A DNA stretch of 30,905 nucleotides from Fidelibacterota bacterium UBA2986 (GCA_002346675.1 DEAI01000018.1:1-30905), one strand, 5' to 3'; shown: positions 23,077 through 30,905, numbered from the stretch's first letter. Translations and numbers: made by a program. Notes: a model not told the origin generated them from the sequence alone.

Positions 23077-24177
23077 ATGGCTATGCAGGATAAACACAGC
23101 CGCACCGAAGCTCCTACCCCAAAGAAGAGGGAGAAGGAGAGAGAAAAGGGAAATGTTGCCAGAAGTATGGATCTTAATTCAGTTGCTGTCCTAATTGGAG
23201 GAATAATCGTTTTAAAATTTATGGGTGGTAATCTCTTAAATGGAATTATACAGTTTACCAGAACAATATATAAAACTCTATTGACAACTCAATTAACAGC
23301 TGAATCAATTATTCACTATTCACAAAGTGGCATTGCTCATTTTTTAAATATTTTGAGTCCCGTACTTTTAGTTATCATGATTGTCGGACTTGCCAGTAAT
23401 TTTGGACAGGTTGGTTTGATATTCTCAAAAAAAGCTTTAGAGCCAAAGTTTAGCAAAATTAGTCCCTTGAAGGGAGTGAAACGAATATTTTCATCTAAGT
23501 CTATTGTGGAGCTTTTAAAGGGAATCTTCAAAATAACAATTATTTTTATTATCGCCTACTCAGTAATAAAAAGTCATATAAACGAATTTTATAGTATTTC
23601 AAATTTACCAACATTCAAAATTTTGACTTTTATAACAGGGATACTTTTTGAATTGAGTATAAAAATTGCGATTGTACTGATTTTCCTTGCAGCGGCAGAT
23701 TATGCCTGGCAGAATTATGACTATGAAAAAAATATAATGATGACAAAACAGGAAGTCAAAGAGGAACAAACTCAGGAGAGAGGAAATCCAGAGGTAAAAG
23801 GAAGAATTAAATCTTTGCAGAAACAGCTAAGTCGGACAAGAATGATGAATGCAGTTCCAGATGCTACCGTCGTCGTGACTAACCCAACCCACATTGCTGT
23901 CGCTCTCTTATATGCACCAGATAAACCAACGGACGCTCCAAAAGTTATTGCGAAAGGACAGCGCAAGACAGCGGAACGAATAAAAAAATTGGCACGTGAA
24001 CATAATGTTCCAGTTATGGAAAATAAACCTTTGGCACGAACTTTGTTTGAAACTATGGAGATAGGTATGGAGATTCCTCCAGTTTTTTATCAAACAGTAG
24101 CAGAAGTATTAGCAAAAGTGTACCAAATGCAGAAAAAAGGTTCATATAGAACAAACACAACTTTAGCCCATGGCTGA
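23077..24177 (+). CDS. flhB: Flagellar export switch protein FlhB
   Basis: FlhB switches export from rod/hook to filament substrates after self-cleavage. The 366-residue product has the basic N-terminus (KHSRTEAPTPKKREKEREKG), four membrane helices, the linker helix (MTKQEVKEEQTQERGNPEVK) and the NPTH autocleavage site at residues 269-272, followed by the conserved HIAVALLYAP region and PVMENKPLARTLFETMEIGM. The cleavage site is intact, so normal substrate switching together with FliK is expected. The ATG follows the fliR stop directly; the gene overlaps flhA by 8 bases. Confidence 0.97.
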   Translation: MAMQDKHSRTEAPTPKKREKEREKGNVARSMDLNSVAVLIGGIIVLKFMGGNLLNGIIQFTRTIYKTLLTTQLTAESIIHYSQSGIAHFLNILSPVLLVIMIVGLASNFGQVGLIFSKKALEPKFSKISPLKGVKRIFSSKSIVELLKGIFKITIIFIIAYSVIKSHINEFYSISNLPTFKILTFITGILFELSIKIAIVLIFLAAADYAWQNYDYEKNIMMTKQEVKEEQTQERGNPEVKGRIKSLQKQLSRTRMMNAVPDATVVVTNPTHIAVALLYAPDKPTDAPKVIAKGQRKTAERIKKLAREHNVPVMENKPLARTLFETMEIGMEIPPVFYQTVAEVLAKVYQMQKKGSYRTNTTLAHG

Positions 24178-26239
24178 TAAGCATACATCAAGATTTGCAT
24201 CAATTTTAGGATCAAATAGCAGCACATTTCTCGGAATGGCAGTTATGCTGATCTTGGGCGTTATGCTTCTTCCTATGCCTACATTTCTTATGGATGTATT
24301 TCTGGTTATGAATATAACCGGTGCATTGGTTATAATATTTGTTGCTATGTATGTTCTCCGTCCACTGGAATTTTCTGTATTTCCAGGATTACTCCTAATT
24401 ATCACACTTTTTAGATTATCTCTAAATGTTGCTACAACCAGATTAATCCTTGGTGAAGCTTATGCAGGTGAAATTATTGATGCATTTGGAAATTTTGTAG
24501 TTGGTGGAAATTATATTGTTGGAGGAGTGATTTTCCTAATTCTTGTTATTATTAATTTTGTAGTAATTACTAAGGGTGCCACCAGAATTGCAGAGGTATC
24601 TGCACGATTTACTCTTGATGCAATGCCAGGGAAACAGATGGCAATTGACGCTGATTTGAATGCAGGGCTAATTGATGATAATCAGGCAAGAGAGCGAAGG
24701 GAAATGATATCGAAAGAGGCGGATTTTTATGGTGCAATGGACGGAGCTAGTAAATTTGTAAGGGGAGATGCTGTTGCGGGTATTCTAATGACTCTCATAA
24801 ATATAATTGGTGGATTAGCAATTGGTACGCTTCAACTTGGGATGGCTCTAGGAGAGGCAGCATCAACCTATACACTTTTAACGATCGGTGATGGATTAAT
24901 AGCTCAAATCCCCGCTTTGATTATTTCGACGGCAGCAGGTATAATTGTCACAAGAGCTACAAGTGAATCTGATTTTGCTGCTGATATACATTCACAGATC
25001 GTCAATCAACCTAAAGCAGTTTTTGTAAGTTCTGGAGTGTTAATAGTTATTGGGATTATGCCTGGTATGCCGTTTTTTCCATTTGCGCTTATGGCAGGGC
25101 TATTGACCTCAGTAGGTTACATGGCAACAAAGGTCAAGCCGGGAGAGATCTCACAAGAGGAGCCGGATGAGGAAAAAGTAATTGAAGAAGAAAAAATAGA
25201 ATCATTCCTCCATCCAGATCCATTTGAAATAGAAATAGGATATGGGCTTATTCCGTTGGTTGATGCCAACCAGGGAGGTAACCTCCTAGATAGAATATCA
25301 ACTATAAGAAAAAGTTTGGCAATTGAGTTGGGTATAGTTATTCCACCAATTCGTATTCGTGATAACATCCAGTTGAGTTCCACTGAATATATTTTCAAAA
25401 TACATGACGTCGAAGTTGTAAAAAGTGAGGTTATGCTCGATTATTTTTTAGTATTAAATCCGGACCCAAATATTGATCTTGTAGGAGTTGATACAACTGA
25501 ACCTACCTTTGGGTTACCTGCTCGCTGGATATCTTCCGAGCAAAAAGATAAAGCAGAAGCCGCTGGGCTCACAGTTGTAGAACCTCCCGCAGTCATTGCT
25601 ACACATTTAATGGAAGTGCTGAAGGCAAGCGCTTGGAAACTCTTTGATAGACAGGAAACGCAAAGGATGCTAGACCATCTAAAAGAGACTCACAGTGCGG
25701 TTGTCGAAGGATTAGTCCCAGATTTACTGCCTTTGGGGATTGTAACACAGGTTTTGAAAAATTTATTAAAGGAAAAAATACCGGTACGAAATTTAGTCAT
25801 AATCTTAGAAACATTAGCGGATTATGCTGCAATCACAAAAGACGCAGATACTCTAACAGAATATGTAAGAATATCACTTGCAGATACTATTACCAATGTA
25901 TTTAAAAGCGGAAACTCTGATGTCGCAGTTACCACATTTGATTCTCGATTAGAAGATCAAATCATGAGTGTTATAAAGGAAGGGAAAGGCAACTCTAGAA
26001 ATCTTGGATTAACTCCAGTTCAGGTGAATACTTTATTTAAGTCCATTGGAAATCAAATTGAAAAAATGATATTAGATAATCGGAGACCCGCAATATTAGT
26101 TTCACCCCAAATAAGGAGATATGTGAGAAACTTTATTGAGCCGGTACTACCTGATGTATCTGTTCTTTCTTTTTCTGAGCTTACTTCAGATACAAATTTG
26201 AATACTGTAGGATCAATTTTAATTCCAAATGAATCATAA
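24170..26239 (+). CDS. flhA: Flagellar export gate protein FlhA
   Basis: FlhA uses proton motive force and docks chaperone-substrate complexes with its cytoplasmic ring. The 689-residue product has eight predicted membrane helices in residues ~1-325 (including FPGLLLIITLFRLSLNVATT and the FHIPEP cytoplasmic loop ITKGATRIAEVSARFTLDAM, with PGKQMAIDADLNAGLID), an acidic linker (~320-345), and the C-terminal cytoplasmic domain with IRIRDNIQLSSTEYIFKIHD and an intact end. It is the last gene of the long operon; flhF, often next, is missing here. An 88-base gap follows. Confidence 0.97.
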   Translation: MADKHTSRFASILGSNSSTFLGMAVMLILGVMLLPMPTFLMDVFLVMNITGALVIIFVAMYVLRPLEFSVFPGLLLIITLFRLSLNVATTRLILGEAYAGEIIDAFGNFVVGGNYIVGGVIFLILVIINFVVITKGATRIAEVSARFTLDAMPGKQMAIDADLNAGLIDDNQARERREMISKEADFYGAMDGASKFVRGDAVAGILMTLINIIGGLAIGTLQLGMALGEAASTYTLLTIGDGLIAQIPALIISTAAGIIVTRATSESDFAADIHSQIVNQPKAVFVSSGVLIVIGIMPGMPFFPFALMAGLLTSVGYMATKVKPGEISQEEPDEEKVIEEEKIESFLHPDPFEIEIGYGLIPLVDANQGGNLLDRISTIRKSLAIELGIVIPPIRIRDNIQLSSTEYIFKIHDVEVVKSEVMLDYFLVLNPDPNIDLVGVDTTEPTFGLPARWISSEQKDKAEAAGLTVVEPPAVIATHLMEVLKASAWKLFDRQETQRMLDHLKETHSAVVEGLVPDLLPLGIVTQVLKNLLKEKIPVRNLVIILETLADYAAITKDADTLTEYVRISLADTITNVFKSGNSDVAVTTFDSRLEDQIMSVIKEGKGNSRNLGLTPVQVNTLFKSIGNQIEKMILDNRRPAILVSPQIRRYVRNFIEPVLPDVSVLSFSELTSDTNLNTVGSILIPNES

Positions 26240-26293
26240 AACATATCATAGTTTATTGATATTAAAGGTTATAAGTTCAGCTTCAATCTTTTC

Positions 26294-26320
26294 TGAATTC
26301 AAATTAGATGTAGCCGATAG
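26294..26320 (+). promoter_or_regulatory. Sigma-28-like promoter before flhG-fliA
   Basis: TGAA at 26294-26297 and GCCGATAG at 26313-26320 match the FliA consensus TAAA-N15-GCCGATAA in 10 of 12 bases with the exact 15-base spacing. The expected start is about base 26327, at the flhG ATG itself. If real, it would let FliA control its own operon. Confidence 0.4.
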
Positions 26321-26327
26321 ATTTTAA

Positions 26328-27200
26328 ATGAATCAATTAAATCGATTTTCACTTTCTGTTTTAAAAACAAGAAATAATCTCCCAGAAATCATAGCCGTTA
26401 CAAGTGGAAAGGGTGGTGTTGGAAAATCCAATCTTAGTGTCAACTTAGCGCTGCTGATGTCACGTATGAAAAAAAATGTATTACTGATAGATGCAGATAT
26501 TCATTTAGGTAATGTAGACTTATTAATGGGAATACGTCCGAAGTATTCTATCGCTGATGTACTTAATGGTTCTGTCCCATTGAAGGATGTAATTACAAAA
26601 GGAATTGGTGGAATTGATATTTTACCAGCTGGTTCTGCTGTAATTGAAATGCTGAACTCAGAAGATAAAATTCTTCAGAAAATCGGGAATTCATTTTCAG
26701 AATTTGAACATGAATATGATACAGTAATTGTCGATACCGGAGCAGGTGTACATAATTCTGTTATGTCATTTGTTGTAGGAGCAGATAAAATTATTTTGGT
26801 AGTTACTCCTGACCCCGCATCTATTGCAGATTCCTATGGAATGGTTAAAGTTATTCGAAACACAAATCAAGAAGTTCCAATTGTTATGATCTCCAATATG
26901 GTAGATACCGAAGAGAATGGAGAGTCTATGTTTAAAAAAATGAATCTTATGGTACAGAGGTTTTTAAACAGTTCACTGGTATACGGGGGCTCCCTCCTAA
27001 AAGATAATTTGATTCAATATTCTATCCAAAAACAAAAACCAATTTCACTGTTTTATCCTAATTCCATGCCAGTAAATTCACTAAGAATGATAACCAGAAG
27101 ACTTATGAAAATGCCAATTACTGATGCCAAAAAACGTGATAGTTTCTTCGATCGATTTATGAATTACAAAAATGTGGAGATACAATCCACAAATGGATAA
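26328..27200 (+). CDS. flhG: MinD-like ATPase FlhG (YlxH/FleN)
   Basis: FlhG limits flagellar number and placement, in many species with FlhF. The 290-residue product has the deviant Walker A GKGGVGKS (27-34), the switch region LLIDADIHLGNVDLLMGIRP, the Walker B-like region (DTVIVDTGAGV) and a C-terminal extension usable as a membrane anchor (FFDRFMNYKNVEIQ). The usual FlhF-activating N-terminal motif DQAxxLR is poorly kept (MNQLNRFSLSVLKTR), and flhF is not found next to it. It starts 88 bases after flhA with no Shine-Dalgarno sequence. Confidence 0.93.
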   Translation: MNQLNRFSLSVLKTRNNLPEIIAVTSGKGGVGKSNLSVNLALLMSRMKKNVLLIDADIHLGNVDLLMGIRPKYSIADVLNGSVPLKDVITKGIGGIDILPAGSAVIEMLNSEDKILQKIGNSFSEFEHEYDTVIVDTGAGVHNSVMSFVVGADKIILVVTPDPASIADSYGMVKVIRNTNQEVPIVMISNMVDTEENGESMFKKMNLMVQRFLNSSLVYGGSLLKDNLIQYSIQKQKPISLFYPNSMPVNSLRMITRRLMKMPITDAKKRDSFFDRFMNYKNVEIQSTNG

Positions 27201-27426
27201 TTTAATTTACAAAATCGCCCTTATCATTGCTTTGATAAGTTTTATCTTAAATTTGTTATTTCAAATTTCTATTTTTGAAGGACTTATCAGAAGTTTGGTT
27301 GTTTATATTGGGGTGCTCTTTATATTTTTTGTTGCTGGATTATTTATTAAATGGGGAATACATTTATTTACTCCTGAAACAGAATCTGGAGGTGATGAAG
27401 AACAGAGTTTGGAGCAAAGTACTTAA
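27193..27426 (+). CDS. Small two-helix membrane protein of unknown function
   Basis: With the start at 27193 (overlapping flhG by 8 bases) the product has 77 residues: two hydrophobic helices (~6-24, IALIIALISFILNLLF..., and ~31-52, LVVYIGVLFIFFVAGLFIKW) and an acidic tail ending in SGGDEEQSLEQST. An in-frame ATG at 27172 would add seven residues; GGAG at 27176-27179 favours the later start although the spacing is long. I recognise no family. Lying between flhG and fliA, it may anchor or modulate one of them at the membrane; this is context only. Confidence 0.65.
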   Translation: MDNLIYKIALIIALISFILNLLFQISIFEGLIRSLVVYIGVLFIFFVAGLFIKWGIHLFTPETESGGDEEQSLEQST

Positions 27427-27432
27427 GATATT

Positions 27433-28209
27433 ATGATCATGGAACACAAAAAAATGGATGGGGAAGCTCTGGTGAGAGAATATTGTACGACAGGGAACGA
27501 GCACATAAAAGATCAGGCAGTTAGGGCCTTTTTGCCACTTGTGAAACATATAGTAGGAAGAATAAATGTAGGAACACATCTTGGCCTTCATAGAGATGAT
27601 CTTTATCAATTTGGTGTTGTGGGACTTCTATTTGCTTTGGGACGCTTTAATCCTGAAGCTGGTACAGCATTTAAAACATATGCTTATCGAAGAATTCACG
27701 GCGAAATTATTGATGCTTTGCGCCGTACAGGTATTTTATCGAGAGATCAAATGCAAAAACTTGGAAAAGTTAATAATGCCAAGGAAAAACTCTCAATGAA
27801 ATTTGACCGTGAACCTTCTTTAATGGAAATTGAAAAAGAGACCGGTTTCACCCAAAAAGAAATATCTAAAGTATTGTCCCTTGCTCAATTGAATTTGATG
27901 GTTTCACTGGATGATTCTTTTTCGAATGATGAAGGGGAGACGATAACACGAATGGAAATGATGGAGGATAAAGATCAAATATCCCCGGAAAAAGAAATGG
28001 ATGAAAAGGGTATGCGCAGTGAGTTGAAAGGCTATATTCAGGAACTTTCAGAGCGTGAACGACTCATTTTAGCTTTATATTATTATGAAAATTTGACGTT
28101 AGCGGATATTGGAACTGTATTGAACTTATCAGAGGGGAGAGTAAGCCAAATACTCAGTCATGTACATGTAACTCTGAGACAAAAGATGAAAGGAAAATTT
28201 TATGTCTGA
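27433..28209 (+). CDS. fliA: Flagellar sigma factor FliA (sigma-28)
   Basis: FliA directs RNA polymerase to late flagellar promoters. The 258-residue product has region 2 (LVKHIVGRINVGTHLGLHRD; LYQFGVVGLLFALGRFNPEA, TAFKTYAYRRIHGEIIDALR), region 3 (LGKVNNAKEKLSMKFDREPS) and region 4 with its helix-turn-helix (LSERERLILALYYYENLTLA, LNLSEGRVSQILSHVHVTLR). A Met two codons downstream (MEH...) is an alternative start. The FlgM-like partner is encoded at 3174-3674. The gene shares the flhG operon and overlaps the next small gene by 8 bases. Confidence 0.96.
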   Translation: MIMEHKKMDGEALVREYCTTGNEHIKDQAVRAFLPLVKHIVGRINVGTHLGLHRDDLYQFGVVGLLFALGRFNPEAGTAFKTYAYRRIHGEIIDALRRTGILSRDQMQKLGKVNNAKEKLSMKFDREPSLMEIEKETGFTQKEISKVLSLAQLNLMVSLDDSFSNDEGETITRMEMMEDKDQISPEKEMDEKGMRSELKGYIQELSERERLILALYYYENLTLADIGTVLNLSEGRVSQILSHVHVTLRQKMKGKFYV

Positions 28210-28459
28210 AGATTCCATTCGAAATATTAATTTAGGTCAATCAGAGACAATCCATCAGGTGGAACAGACTGCCGATAAACCGATGAAAAGAAAAAAAAAG
28301 CGAAGGGATTACAAGCCGAAAAGGGAAAAAGATTCTTTAGAGCTAACCTCTATAAACGCTCAGATGCTAGAAACATCTATTCAAGAAGAACCAATAGATA
28401 CTGATTCAAATGATGAAAAGCAAGAGCAACAAATCTCAATTAATATTTTGGTGAAGTAA
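28202..28459 (+). CDS. Small charged protein of unknown function after fliA
   Basis: An 85-residue product with a strongly basic patch at residues 28-43 (MKRKKKRRDYKPKREK), an acidic/polar stretch after it and a hydrophobic strand-like end (QISINILVK). There is no signal or membrane helix. The ATG overlaps the fliA stop by 8 bases, so translation coupled to fliA is likely. The basic patch could bind nucleic acid or acidic lipids. No family recognised; coding nature rests on the coupling and on the intact frame. Confidence 0.5.
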   Translation: MSEDSIRNINLGQSETIHQVEQTADKPMKRKKKRRDYKPKREKDSLELTSINAQMLETSIQEEPIDTDSNDEKQEQQISINILVK

Positions 28460-28558
28460 AAAATAATTGATTTACTGTTTATAAAATATTCTGATAAAAT
28501 TTCGGATCCTTTTTTACATTCACCAAAGTTATAGAGTTAAACTTTTTGTGATTCACTG

Positions 28559-28849
28559 ATGAATTTTAATATAGATTATAAAACTGAGACCGGATTGGAA
28601 AATCTTTTTCGAAGATTAAAACAAGGGCAGATTTTAAAAGGGAAAATAATAGACTGTGTAGAGCCCAACGGGTATCTGCTCAGAATAAGGGGATATAATA
28701 TTTTAACTCAGTCCAATGGTAAGTTTCAAAAATTTGAGGATATTTTTGTGAAAGTAAAGGAAGTGGATTCACATTTAGTTTTAGATTTAATCCCTAAGAA
28801 AGTACATAAGAGAGTAACAAATAGTTCTATTCCTGATATCGTTGTATGA
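28559..28849 (+). CDS. Small beta-rich protein resembling a FliK-type N-terminal barrel
   Basis: A 96-residue product whose core (residues ~22-78) alternates short strands: RLKQGQILKGKIIDCVEPNG, YLLRIRGYNILTQSNGKFQK, FEDIFVKVKEVDSHLVLDLI. The pattern 'G.il.g.V....~~g..lLri.G..i.~.s...~~.g~.~.v~V..v..~lvL.l' is like the small barrel seen at the start of some long FliK/hook-length proteins; the annotated FliK here lacks such a region. This similarity comes from memory of patterns, not from a search. It overlaps the following kinase gene by 4 bases (ATGA), so the two are probably coupled. The 99 bases upstream hold no clear promoter. Confidence 0.55.
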   Translation: MNFNIDYKTETGLENLFRRLKQGQILKGKIIDCVEPNGYLLRIRGYNILTQSNGKFQKFEDIFVKVKEVDSHLVLDLIPKKVHKRVTNSSIPDIVV

Positions 28850-30033
28850 GCAAAGTTATAGCTGAACAAAATTCAAATCTTAATAGAGATTATGCCACCA
28901 CGGTTATGATTCTAGAGAATCTCCCTGATGCAATCTTTATTTTGGATTCTGATGGGATAATTCAATATACAAATAAAAGTGCTCTAGATTTACTACAGAC
29001 CACCTTTGTAAAATTAAAGGGAAAAATAATTGATGATGTATTCTCAGATAGCCTAAATGTTGCAGAGGGGAAGGAACCTCTGGAAAAGCAGATTCGCAGA
29101 GGTAATTTTCAAAACATTGACACTCATTTGGTATTTGAAGAAATATCGGTTCCTGTGTATGCAAGTTTCAATGTAATTGAAAACACTTCGGGAGAAAGTG
29201 ATTTTATAATCGTAAGCGCAAAAAATGCTGCTTTTCAAAAAGCATTGGAAAAAGAGCTTAAGCACCAGCAAATTCTTACTATATCAAGGGATAGAGTAAG
29301 AGCTCTGGGTGAATTATCAGTAGGATTGATACATAATATTAGTCAACCGCTGACCACACTGGAAATGAGAGTTGACCTGATGCGTAAACAACTTCAAAAA
29401 TCTGATGAGGAAATGGAAGATAGCTTCAAAGAAATTGAGAATCTATTTTCTCAAGTTAATAATAATATTCAGGTTATCCGTTTATTTGCTAATCAAACTG
29501 AGGACGAAAGCATCGGAATGGTTAATATTGCACAGGGGATACGTAATTCACATAAACTCGTTGAATATGAACTATTAAAACATAAAATAGATGTAGACTT
29601 CAAGTTTAGTCAAGACCTACCATTTATAGTTGGAAATGCACTTCTTTTGGAACAGGTATTTGTTAATTTATTTATCAATGCCAGAGACAGCTTGAATAAG
29701 AAATCAATAAAGAAGAAACTGCAGATCCAAATTCATACAGATATTATTGATAAAAAATGGATTGAAATTTATTTTATTGATAATGGAATAGGTATAAAGA
29801 AAGAGCTAGAGAAAAAGATATTTGATCCTTTTTTTACTACAAAAGACACATCTGATAACCCTGGCTTGGGATTAACCATTTCCCATGAAATTATCACCTC
29901 AATGGGGGGAGATATATTTCTAAATAGTTCCTGGAAAAACTCTGAAACGTGTTTTGTCGTTCGTATCCCTATTGAACAAGAAAATGAAAGAGATCAATTA
30001 GCAAACCTGATTGAATTATTACATAAAGAATAG
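28846..30033 (+). CDS. Soluble PAS-domain sensor histidine kinase
   Basis: A 395-residue kinase without membrane helices. A PAS domain lies at ~20-128 (MILENLPDAIFILDSDGIIQ start). The phospho-acceptor helix has His163 in VGLIHNISQPLTTLEMRVDL. The ATPase domain has N box residues 274-282 (NLFINARDS), G1 box DNGIG (312-316), F box (KIFDPFFTTK) and G2 box NPGLGL (338-343). It looks active. The HxxxQPLT form of its H box resembles that of the - strand kinase (HEMTQPLT), suggesting related pairs. It lies in the fliA operon, directly before the GAF protein with a degenerate kinase domain; the target could be the FlrC-type activator or the receiver protein. Confidence 0.92.
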   Translation: MSKVIAEQNSNLNRDYATTVMILENLPDAIFILDSDGIIQYTNKSALDLLQTTFVKLKGKIIDDVFSDSLNVAEGKEPLEKQIRRGNFQNIDTHLVFEEISVPVYASFNVIENTSGESDFIIVSAKNAAFQKALEKELKHQQILTISRDRVRALGELSVGLIHNISQPLTTLEMRVDLMRKQLQKSDEEMEDSFKEIENLFSQVNNNIQVIRLFANQTEDESIGMVNIAQGIRNSHKLVEYELLKHKIDVDFKFSQDLPFIVGNALLLEQVFVNLFINARDSLNKKSIKKKLQIQIHTDIIDKKWIEIYFIDNGIGIKKELEKKIFDPFFTTKDTSDNPGLGLTISHEIITSMGGDIFLNSSWKNSETCFVVRIPIEQENERDQLANLIELLHKE

Positions 30034-30044
30034 AGAGGAAAAAG

Positions 30045-30812
30045 ATGGAAGCAGGGAAAATTTTAACAGAGCTTATTGAGTTAATACAGGAGGGAGCTCC
30101 ATCTGAAAAAATTTATTCACTTGTTATTGAAGAAGTTCGGAAGAAGATTACATTTACATCAGCTACATTTTATGTTTATAGTGAAAATAAAAACTCACTA
30201 GAGCTTGAATATCAAGTTGGTCCCGATAAGGTAGATTTAATCACAGAATTTGATTTTGGTAGCGGAAGTGGACTATCTGGGTGGGTAGTAAAACAAAAAC
30301 ATCCTGTGATTGTTTCTTCACTACCCAATATTCAGATACAAAGGAAAACTCAGTTTAAATCATTTGCTTCTTTGCCGTTGTGGATGGAAAAACGATTGAT
30401 TGGTGTATTGAATTTAGGGCATACTGAAAAAGCAAAGTATTTAAAGGAAGATATACAAATATTTAAAGTCCTCTCTGAAGAAATATCATTAATATTTGAA
30501 CACCTTTTATTAAGAAATAGCAATTCCAATTTAGAAGAAAATATTAAAAACCTTGAAACTGAGCTAAGTGCAAAGGAAACCGAATTAAAAAAAATAAAGG
30601 ATTCTGCGGCTATCGGTGAGATTGTTCTAAAAATTAAAAATGAAATTAAAAAACCACTTTCAACTATTAAAGGATTAGCAGAAATACTTGAACTATCCAT
30701 TCATACTTTGCCACCAAAACGTGTAAAAGAAACTCTCCACGCTTTAGTTACAGAATCTAGACGAATGGAAAAAATACTCAATCAAGTTGAGGATAATTCA
30801 GACCAGAGTTAA
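30045..30812 (+). CDS. GAF protein with degenerate DHp domain, no ATPase domain
   Basis: A 255-residue soluble protein: a GAF domain (~15-155, with FGSGSGLSGWVVKQKHPVIV and LWMEKRLIGVLNLGHTEKAK), a coiled coil (~160-185) and a HisKA-like hairpin (~186-250: GEIVLKIKNEIKKPLSTIKG). In the H box the phospho-acceptor His is replaced by Asn199 (KNEIKKPL against the usual HEI.NPL), and the chain ends at the second DHp helix with no room for an ATPase domain. The DNA reads AAT at this codon and the frame is intact with AGAGGA before the ATG. It may form dimers with, or scaffold, the kinase encoded 12 bases upstream. It is a pseudokinase-like regulator by inference. Confidence 0.8.
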   Translation: MEAGKILTELIELIQEGAPSEKIYSLVIEEVRKKITFTSATFYVYSENKNSLELEYQVGPDKVDLITEFDFGSGSGLSGWVVKQKHPVIVSSLPNIQIQRKTQFKSFASLPLWMEKRLIGVLNLGHTEKAKYLKEDIQIFKVLSEEISLIFEHLLLRNSNSNLEENIKNLETELSAKETELKKIKDSAAIGEIVLKIKNEIKKPLSTIKGLAEILELSIHTLPPKRVKETLHALVTESRRMEKILNQVEDNSDQS

Positions 30813-30860
30813 TCCAAAAAATATTCCTTTAATAATGCAGAAATAATAATCAATTAATAT

Positions 30861-30893
30861 AAAAAAGAAGCCCCGAATAGATTCCGGGGCTTC
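30861..30893 (-). terminator. Hairpin at right edge, terminator for a - strand gene
   Basis: GAAGCCCCG (30867-30875) pairs with CGGGGCTTC (30885-30893). On the - strand the hairpin is followed by a run of six T (complement of 30861-30866), while on the + strand the following bases are CTCCAACA with no T-run. It therefore fits best as the terminator of a gene converging from the right, and may also halt the + strand operon. Confidence 0.7.
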
Positions 30894-30905
30894 TCCAACA
30901 AGTAT

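Noticed and set aside
27172..27192. Earlier ATG for the small membrane protein between flhG and fliA
   Set aside because: It has no ribosome binding site; the later ATG at 27193 gives a normal 8-base overlap with flhG. Not fully excluded.
28271..28278. Perfect GCCGATAA, the sigma-28 -10 consensus, inside the small gene after fliA
   Set aside because: The -35 position 15 bases upstream reads CCAT rather than TAAA, and the site is inside a coding frame; probably chance.

Overview
The window is almost entirely a flagellar gene cluster from a strongly AT-rich bacterium. It begins inside the 3' end of a flagellin gene and ends just after a regulatory gene block. About 34 genes are packed closely, nearly all on the + strand, many with 1-10 base overlaps, and one histidine kinase gene lies alone on the - strand. 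Sigma-54-type promoters, an NtrC/FlrC-type activator, FliA and a FlgM-like protein point to a Gram-negative style transcriptional hierarchy. No gene here allows a firm taxonomic call; an AT-rich member of a deep phylum of the FCB/Neomarinimicrobiota kind is a guess only.

Layout. (1) 1-136: flagellin C-terminus, followed by two hairpin terminators. (2) 431-3674: filament cap and late-gene block fliS, fliD, flaG, a small FlgN/FliT-like coiled-coil protein and a FlgM-like protein with a duplicated sigma-binding motif, ended by a clear terminator. A sigma-28-like and a sigma-54-like promoter lie in tandem before fliS. (3) 3752-4693 (-): soluble histidine kinase. (4) 4962-7574: unknown CxC protein, receiver-only response regulator with a coiled-coil tail, and a sigma-54 activator with a receiver domain. 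(5) 7812-26239: the main structural and export operon, headed by a sigma-54-like promoter: flgB, flgC, a small unknown gene, fliE, fliF, fliG, fliH, fliI, fliJ, motE-like, fliK, flgD, a small flagellar operon protein, flgE, fliM, fliN/fliY-like, fliO, fliP, fliQ, fliR, flhB, flhA. (6) 26328-30812: flhG, a two-helix membrane protein, fliA, two small unknown genes, a PAS histidine kinase, and a GAF protein with a degenerate kinase dimerisation domain.

Working together (inference): the kinase(s) feed phosphate to the FlrC-type activator, which opens sigma-54 promoters for the rod, MS ring, C ring, export gate and hook. FliA, held by the FlgM-like protein until export begins, turns on late genes. 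flgF, flgG, flgK, flgL, motA, motB, che genes and L/P-ring genes are not in the window. flhF is absent from its usual place between flhA and flhG.

The most interesting points are: a GAF/DHp protein whose phospho-acceptor His is replaced by Asn and which has no ATPase domain, directly after a complete kinase; the FlgM homologue with two copies of its sigma-binding motif; predicted promoters that place transcription starts within a few bases of the start codon at three operon heads; a perfect 36-bp in-frame duplication in fliF; loss of flhF from the locus together with a degenerate FlhG N-terminus; and several small conserved-looking genes of unknown role embedded in the operons.
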